Both the position numbers and the translations under genes were made by a program. DNA of 64,000 nucleotides from Dryomyza anilis. Lineage: Eukaryota > Arthropoda > Insecta > Diptera > Dryomyzidae. Positions within the stretch are counted from its first letter, which is position 1; each line of letters opens with the position of its first letter. The stretch spans positions 17,713,529 through 17,777,528 of the forward strand of contig OX638132.1 in the NCBI GenBank assembly GCA_951804985.1, in the 5' to 3' direction. The notes under the pieces are model-generated. The model had not been told where the DNA came from. It saw only the letters and a program-made list of their open reading frames with translations, and did no database searches. Shown here piece after piece: positions 57,291 through 64,000 of this stretch.

Positions 57291-57640
57291 TTTTTGTTAC
57301 TTGTAAAATTAAACTTATCAATAGATTTGGAAAATTTTCTACTCGTTAACACTTGTCGAAAAATACCTACGCAATTTCTCGAGTTGGACGAATTACTTTC
57401 AATTTATAATAATTGTTGTTTTCGTATTAAATTTAGAAAATTGTTGCCTTTACCAATAGACACGAGTTTATTAAGAGCGCAAATGTCTACTTCCATTTTG
57501 TTTTCTTTTCATCTTGTTTCTAAATATGCATTCAAGGACAGGACAGGACTAAGGCAGTAAACGAGAGAGAGGCGAAAGATCATTGCAAGCAAACAAATAA
57601 GTGTAAAAGAGATGAAAATAGCGTGTGGACTTCACGAATT
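57291..57640. other. Unidentified sequence with an 88-codon frame
   Basis: The + frame at 57294-57560 has non-repetitive composition but no motif I recognise and no supporting splice or start context. Treated as unproven. Confidence 0.3.
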
Positions 57641-57761
57641 CAAATAAAGCATTCAAGTATGTGGAAACTTCTAAAATCCGGTTATATGCTGCACATGAGT
57701 GTAAAGGAAATGGAGATTTCTTACATACTATACGGATTATTGTGAAGTTTAAAAGCTTGCG

Positions 57762-57774
57762 GAAACTTCTAGAA
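57762..57774. promoter_or_regulatory. Heat-shock element match GAAacTTCtaGAA
   Basis: Three alternating pentamers (GAA 57762-57764, TTC 57767-57769, GAA 57772-57774) match the HSF binding consensus exactly. A related site with a degenerate third unit (GAAACTTCTAAAA) is ~98 bases upstream at 57664. The two sit in a weak direct repeat (GGAAACTTCTAGAATCCG / GGAAACTTCTAAAATCCG). Function is untested. Confidence 0.45.
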
Positions 57775-58029
57775 TCCGACATGTATTTTATAAGCAATTC
57801 AGTTTGGTTTTAAAAGTGTGCTACATAATTGGACGAAAATATGCAAGCTAAATTGTAAAAATATAGCAGTTGTTATCAGTGATTGTTATCAGAGTTGTTT
57901 TATTTTATTTTTGTTTAACATTTTACTAAAGATATAATTTATAATTTTCGTAACAAGGAGTTCACTAGAACAAGTTAAATAAAATAGTGGTGTTGTCATT
58001 AACAAAGTGGGAATATTACAAAATACACA
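57775..58029. other. AT-rich spacer
   Basis: No supported feature. Confidence 0.5.
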
Positions 58030-58215
58030 GAAAAAAATGATTCTTCATATTGAAGAATTTCGTTTTTCAAACCATTATTCATTGTATTGAAGAACAATTC
58101 ATAATATTGATCACTACCAAACATCAATGTTATAAATTTCTGATGAATGACTGAATTTGCGGAAATGTATGCGAAGTATTTTTTTGTAGGAAAAAAATTA
58201 TACATTTTTCTAAAT
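58030..58215. repeat. Family D fragment, copy 6
   Basis: GATTCTTCATATTGAAGAAT, TTTTTCAAACCATTATTCAT, AACATCAATGTTATAAATTT match the left part of D copies 1 and 3. Confidence 0.65.
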
Positions 58216-58302
58216 AAATGTAGAAGAAATTTAGATTATTCAAAAATGTTATTTTATAAGTAAAGCAAACTGAATTTACAAATTAAATAATATATAGAAC
58301 TA

Positions 58303-58735
58303 CCCTAGTAGAAATTTTGGTAGGGCCATTAGGACCATGGCCATGAAGGACCATTATTTGAGATGATCGGGATATGACGAGGCCCATAATATCCTTGTAA
58401 CGCAGTGTCCTAATCATGTACTGGCCTCAGGCCATGATCATGTACTGATCGGGCAATTCCCCATTTTTTTATTTACCCGACAATTGCCTTGTCAGAGCCC
58501 GAGCATAATAGGGTTTCTCTCATTAAATTTCGATCATTGTCTGATGCTAATATCGTTATGAGGAACAAATTATGTAGCTAAAATCGGGAACATTGACTGT
58601 TTAGATAATGTAAACCCTGCTATGATAGGCATGATAAGGGCATGCAGAGGCAATGATCATATTTTCTCTAATAAGGCTTACCCAACGAAAACCCGATCAT
58701 TTCCCAATGGCGCATCGGGCAAATTTCTACTAGGG
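58303..58735 (-). mobile_element. CCCTAG-ended MITE, copy 2 (433 bp)
   Basis: Opposite orientation to copy 1. Ends CCCTAGTAGAAATTT and AAATTTCTACTAGGG, flanked on both sides by TA, consistent with a TA target duplication. Its right edge lies at the head of family G copy 4, so it probably inserted there. Confidence 0.92.
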
Positions 58736-58739
58736 TAGC

Positions 58740-59130
58740 GACTCGTGCAAAGATTTTGTAAATGAAAGAATATGGAGTGATTTTATTAATATAAAGAACT
58801 TTTTTATTATTTATATCAGGGAACCATGCTTCGCTGTGGACGTTTTTTTATTGGTGTTATAAATTTAGTAAGCAAAACAAAAATAATTCCCCGAAAAATT
58901 ATTCCCCATAGATCGCTTACCCGTAGAATTCTTCCCGGTAGAATTCTTCCCGGTAGAATTCTTCCCGGTAGAATTCTTCCCGGTAGAATTCTTCCCCGTA
59001 GAATTACATCCCTGTAGTGTTTTTCCAGTAAATGTTTTAGTGTGGTGAGTTTCGGTGTGGTGAGTTTAGTTGTGGTGAGTTTATGTGTGGTGAGTTTTGG
59101 TGTGGTGAGATTAAGTAAGATGAGTAACAT
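58740..59130 (+). mobile_element. Family G element, copy 4 (short)
   Basis: TGGAGTGATTTTATTAATAT, ATTTATATCAGGGAACCATG, CTTCGCTGTGGACGTTTTTT head; CCGGTAGAATTCTTC array (58915-59025, near-identical units); TAGTGTGGTGAGTTT array (59035-59115). The usual tail is missing; a SINE tail follows at 59168. Confidence 0.8.
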
Positions 59131-59167
59131 CCAATTTTTAAGTTTAGTTGAAATCAATATCATTAGG

Positions 59168-59297
59168 GCCGTTCGGATTCGGCAATAAACTGTAGGTCCC
59201 ACCAATTTGAGTACAAATATAACTCGCACAGCTCAAATGGTGAGAGCGATCGGCCGAAGTTCCATACAGGACTGTAGCGGCAAACTATTATTATTAT
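59168..59297 (+). mobile_element. SINE-type 3' tail without tRNA head
   Basis: GCCGTTCGGATTCGGCAATA to GGACTGTAGCGGCAAACTAT plus ATT repeats matches the last ~130 bases of the SINE at 10936 and 52966. The tRNA-related half is absent. It is either a 5'-truncated SINE or the 3' end of the partner LINE that shares this tail. Confidence 0.85.
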
Positions 59298-60152
59298 AAT
59301 GCAAATTGTCAGAAAAATACATTCAGTGGTTTTGCTTTGAATTAAACACCAACAATATAAATGCGCGTAAAAGTGGGCGTGGTCAACGAAAACTATGTAG
59401 TGACCGTCTCCTGGGTCTGTAGGATATATATTCCAAATTTTAAGAAAATCTGTGTACCATTATGCGTTATAGGGCAATACTTTATATCGGTGTAATAATA
59501 AAAACTCTTTGGAAAATTAATAATTTGTTAAGTATTATTCACTTCCTTGCAATAATTCCACACAATTCTTTTACAAAAATTTTAAAATTAATAAAATATT
59601 TGACAAATTCATTAAAATTTTACAATAATATGAATTTTTTTAACAATAAAAATGAATTAATTCAAGTTAAATTAAAATCACATTTTAAAATCAATTCAAC
59701 AATCTACTTTTTGTCCCACAGTGTTATTCGATAATTTGGTAATATTCAGATTTTACACATGGAGCACATCAAATAAGTAGGACCAATGTCAATAGATTGT
59801 TAAATTAGCATAAGTTGTTTGTCACAGTGAACAATGCGTGTTTATCACTATTTTAGTATTTGCTGATTGGCCAACATCAAACCTTGCACAAATCAAATAT
59901 TATTATACTTCAATAATAACGACAATTACAGACAATTAAGCGCTGCTATCTCGATAATGCGCACCATGTTCTTTACTTAAATTTGACAAAATATTTCGTC
60001 GTATTGCTCTGTTTTTGTAGGTTAAATTTGGGCTTTTCAATAAGTTGGCCATACTCATTCTAGGCTGGACAGCCTGGACAAAGAAATAATTACTAAAAAT
60101 CCTGAATATTTACGTTTTTTAATATCTACTAAAGTTCTCAAATAAATTATAT
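59298..60152. other. AT-rich non-coding stretch
   Basis: 59340-59410 (AAAGTGGGCGTGGTCAACGA) resembles wording in (GTCY)n variant A elements and may be a scrap of one. The remainder has nothing supported. Confidence 0.45.
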
Positions 60153-61340
60153 CATATCGTCACTGTCATGCCAAAGGGGCGAATGTGCATTTTTAAAAAT
60201 GTTGGGAAATCAAATTTTAAAGTTTGAAGTGCTTTAAAAATTAGCAAAATTTAGTTTTTTTTCAAATTTTTCTGTTATTTTGGTTTATTCATGAATCATT
60301 ATAAAGTATATAAAATATCTTTGGATTTGGACAACTTACTGAATTATAAATACGGATATTGTGAGGCTATATCCTGACCAAAACGCAAATATTTTTGTTT
60401 TTTATGCTATAACTTTTTATTAGCGCAAGCTACAATAGTAATGTAAAGGCATTAATGGTTTGATTTTAAAGCACCTATCTATTGGCATCATTATTTAAAA
60501 ATATTTTGCCAAACATTAATGCCATTTGTTATTTGCAGGAAAAATGTTTGGCAAACAATTTTTAAATAATGATGCCAATCGATAGGTGCTTTAAAAACAG
60601 ACAATTAATACATTTAAACTACTATTTTATCTTGCACGAATAAAAGTTTATAGTAAAAAAACGAAGAAATTGGAAAAATTGTAAATCTTGTCATGCCAGA
60701 AGAGCGAATCTTTTCGTTTTCGCCATAACTTTCTATTGATACGAGATAAAATAGTGGTGTGAAGGCATTTATTGTTAGTTTTTATAGCACCTATCGATCT
60801 GCATCATTAATTAAAAATATTTTGTTGCAAATAACAAAAATCGAAAAATTGAAAATCTTGTCATGCCAGAAGGGCGAATCTTTTCTTTTTCGCCATAACT
60901 ATTTATTGGTACGAGATAAAATGGTGCTGTAAAGGTATTTATTGTTTGTTTCTAAAGCACCTATCGATCTGCATCATTATTTAAAAACATTTTTTTCCTG
61001 CAAATAACAAATGGCAAATTAAAGTTTGGCAAACTATTTTTAATTAATGATGCAGATCGATAGGTGCTATGAAAACAAACAATAAATGCCTTTACATTAC
61101 TATTTTATCTTGTACCATTAAAGAGTTATAGCAAAAAAGCGAAAAGATTCGCCCTTTTGGCATGACAAGATTTTCAATATTTCAAATTCGCCCTTTTGGT
61201 TTTTACTTTTATGGCTAGAAATATCCAACAAAACGACACGCGATTTTAGCACAGTATACTTAAGGAAAAACTACATTCAAAAATGTAAAAAAACGCAAAT
61301 GTCAAAAATTGCACATTCGCCCCTTGACACTGACGATATG
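60153..61340. mobile_element. FB1 foldback element, copy 4 (complete, 1.19 kb)
   Basis: CATATCGTCACTGTCATGCC at the left is mirrored by the right end GACACTGACGATATG, which has lost a few bases (GCCCCTTGACACTG). The interior has three palindromic modules, each with AGCACCTATCGATCTGCATC or a variant and its complement, and AATCTTGTCATGCCAGA repeats. It differs from copy 3 in number and order of modules. No ORF. Confidence 0.88.
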
Positions 61341-61599
61341 TGCTGTAGATCTATTATATATGAGTCCCTAAACTTCCTAAACTTCCCTAAACTTCTAAAA
61401 ACTTCTGAATGCAAATTCTATTACATTTATGTCTTCGTTTTGAAAAAATGTAGGTCTACTACATTTTGTGATTTTTTAAATACATTTGTTTTTATTTTAC
61501 TTGAATTGACTACAACATGTATTAGAAATCTAATCTTCATATATTATAGAAATTGTATTGTGGTTTAATGTCTTGTTTTATTTTAATTATTTGAAATTC
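61341..61599. other. AT-rich spacer
   Basis: 61355-61410 contains short CCTAAACTTC repeats. Nothing else. Confidence 0.45.
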
Positions 61600-62412
61600 G
61601 TGTGGGCACACGATGAACGTATTACGAAAGATCATGGGACAGGTATTAACAAATTGGTTGGCAATATAATGCAAAAACTGGTTTTTCAAAGAAGGTATAA
61701 AATAAAAACCGATGCAGGTCATGCAACTGTCCGAAACGAAGTGATTCATGGTTTTGAAAATAAAAGCGCGAAATAAAAGTTTTCAATTTTGCACAATAAC
61801 AGAGAGTAATATACATATAAACTCTCTGAGAAGACACATTTTTTTCTGACTGCTTTTTATGATAAAATCATAAAAGTCGCGTAAGGATTGAGACGACAAT
61901 TAGCGAGCGGAATATTTTTTGTGATTTTCAATGTTCATTTTCGCTCACCGCATGTATTTTGTTCAGGCAGTAAGAGTTGATATGCCATGCTTGGTATTCT
62001 ATCATGCGCCAAAAGGCACAATATGAACGTATTACCAAAGATCGTTCGACAGTATTAACGAATTGGTTGGCTACACCATGCAAAAACTGGTTTTTAAGAG
62101 AAGGTATAAAATAAAAACCGAAGCAAACCATGCAACTGTCCGAAACGAAGTGATGCCAACTAATTGAGTTTCCCGCTAAATCTTTCATGGTTTTGAAAAT
62201 AAAAACGCTAAATAAAAGTTTTCAATTTTGCACAATAACAGAGAGTAATATACATATAAACTCTCTGAGAAGACACATTATTTTATGACTGCTTTTTATG
62301 ACAAAATCATAAAAGTCGCGTAAGCATTGAGACAAAAATTGTTGTTCACTCTCTCATTTTTCGCTCGCCGTATGTATTTTGTTCAGGCAGTAAGAGTTGA
62401 TATGCCATCCTT
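61600..62412. repeat. ~420-bp tandem duplication, two units
   Basis: Matching landmarks: GAACGTATTAC (61615, 62025), AACTGGTTTTT, AACTGTCCGAAACGAAGTGAT, ATTTTGCACAATAACAGAGA (61800, 62239 region), and TTTTGTTCAGGCAGTAAGAG (~61957, ~62377). Offsets vary between 410 and 439 because unit 2 has a 29-base insertion after AGTGATG. Each unit has an 8-bp perfect stem (CAGAGAGT/ACTCTCTG) around a 13-base loop. Neither strand keeps one frame open in both units, so coding is not supported. Confidence 0.85.
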
Positions 62413-64000
62413 ATGGTTTTGACATGAGCGGGAATATAATTCATATGTTTTTTTTTACTGAATACCAACAATTAACTGCTTGGTATTCTTTTGTGTAGTC
62501 AGAAGTGATGATGCTTAGTGGGGCTTGCATCTTTATTATCAGAAAAATATTTTTATTATACATCTCTACAAGTATATGTATATTATTCTTGAATTTATGA
62601 GAACCATACTTTCTTCATATTTCAAGGGTAATAATATTTTTAATACAAATGTATTAAAATTTTGTATAGAAATTATGTAGTTGTTTCATATTCAAAAACA
62701 ACTATATCAACTTAGTAAAAACAAATACATATGCTTTAGGACATAAATAAAATCCATGTGTATTTATGTTTTGCTCGGTGTATACCTCTGGATCACTTCA
62801 GTCTTAACTGAATGTAGTTATTTTCAACAAATATTTTAAAGAATAAAGTACCAACATTCTTTTATTAATTAATTCATCCATTTTTACAATTATTATCAAA
62901 ATATATTTGTAAAGAATTTTTAAAATAAACACAACACTTTAAATTAATAAAATTCAATGCCTTTGTACTCTGCAAACAGTTTGCTGATATGTACTTCATT
63001 AACACTAATTATCATAATTTTATCATAATTTCAATATCCATTTTCATACCATGCCCATTGAATATTCACCCACACACACTTAGCTAGTTAACAATATTAC
63101 AGAAAATACTAATTGATAAATTTTTAGCAACTATTAGGTTGGTCAACATGGCCCAAATTGATTTTATTATGCAAAACGTGTGCTTATTTGCATTTCGGCC
63201 AATTTATATGATTGCAAATACATTTTTCGATAAAATTCGAAAATTAATTCAACTCTCTGTATTGCGATGCATTTATTTATTTGCTTTGCATGCTAATTTA
63301 TGTTTATGTGTGGAGCTAATGTCCTGAATGTATGTATTTGCCATAATCCTATTTGTGGTTTTGTGTATTCACCTGAATTTTCACAAATAAAATAAAATAA
63401 AATATATTACAAATTTTATATAAGTGATATATGAAAAACAGAGTTAACAGAATCGAAGCTGATTTAATACTCTTTAAAACTATTCGTTATTATAACCGAA
63501 ATATAAAATTTAAATTAGATGTACATCGGTGTTCGATAACACTACACAACAAAATGAGAGAAAAAGTTTGCGCAGTAAATTCCATTATTTTTGTATTATC
63601 GGAAATGACTCGCAGAATTTGAATATATGAATTAAAAAATTTTCTACATATAGGTTTACGAGATTTCGGGCAATAACTTTTGTACTGAGCTTTCAAAAAG
63701 GTGGTCACATATATTTGTAAATATCTCGCGTTTAATAAAACCCATAAACTCAATTGTTATATCGAATGAAAGATAATTAAATATTCAATAAACATTTCTT
63801 ACAATAGTTTGGACTTGGTTTACTGGTTTATGAAAACTCTATAGAAGAACTCGAAAAATGTAAATTTTGTCGACCAACATTTTATTAAAAAATGCATTTA
63901 AAAAATGACGAAAAATTGAAAACGCAAGATTATGCACAGTTTGTAATATTGCAAAATTAGCCTGTACATTTTTAAAGAAAATAATGTAAAAATAAAAGAA
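62413..64000. other. AT-rich non-coding stretch to window end
   Basis: No repeats shared with the rest of the window and no recognisable protein. Frames at 63139 (+), 63431 (+) and 63490 (-) are short and unsupported. Confidence 0.5.

Overview
This is eukaryotic, AT-rich, mostly non-coding DNA. It looks like insect DNA, most likely from a brachyceran (higher) fly. The inference rests on interspersed repeats carrying (GTCY)n/(GACA)n tracts next to a conserved core of the dipteran mini-me/DINE type, on CAA/CAG (opa-like) tracts, on two TATCGATA (DRE) motifs and on Jockey-like LINE fragments. No intact host protein-coding gene, rRNA or canonical tRNA gene could be supported. Almost every open frame of 60-120 codons is random or repeat-encoded. 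The window reads as intergenic or large-intron sequence rebuilt many times by mobile elements.

Layout. 1-9 kb: a foldback element (FB1), a degenerate array, a dispersed repeat (family C), a small GC-richer island with a DRE motif, TA-flanked foldback elements (family Y) and the first element carrying two kinds of 15-bp minisatellite (family G). A gene-like but broken block (7955-8494, minus) sits between two Y copies. 10-18 kb: a ~2 kb imperfect palindrome whose arms are (GTCY)n elements and whose loop holds a tRNA-derived SINE with a target duplication; a second ~1 kb palindrome; two more G copies, one split by an 870-bp hAT-type element with a perfect 8-bp duplication. 18-26 kb: family D, a Tc1-like shell (21148-23983) enclosing two Y copies, a ~1 kb (ATGATGTAT)n satellite, and a 540-bp palindrome abutting it. 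26-38 kb: quieter sequence with opa-like tracts, a repeat (family H) split by two other elements, Jockey-like RT remnants, and D, FB1 and C copies. 38.9-43.5 kb: two 5'-truncated LINEs encoding RT/RNase H/CCHC, facing each other tail to tail. 44-54 kb: a CCCTAG-ended MITE, a GC-rich unique block, a ~2 kb 10-bp satellite, more Jockey-like fragments and a second full SINE with a perfect 9-bp duplication. 54-64 kb: D split by FB1, an empty-site copy of H, a heat-shock-element match, the second CCCTAG MITE, the fourth G copy, a long FB1 and a ~420-bp tandem duplication.

How it fits together. Several insertions can be ordered by nesting: FB1 into D, (GTCY) and E elements into H, SINE into a palindrome arm and into E, hAT into G. 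The only coding capacity is in LINE relics, all broken. The SINE is the best preserved non-autonomous element and would need a partner LINE. Family names FB1, C, D, E, F, G, H and Y are local labels used only here. No undescribed multi-gene system is visible. The most unusual sequence is the 10-bp satellite, which keeps unit register for about 1.9 kb and places an A-tract and a TATAAAA in nearly every unit.
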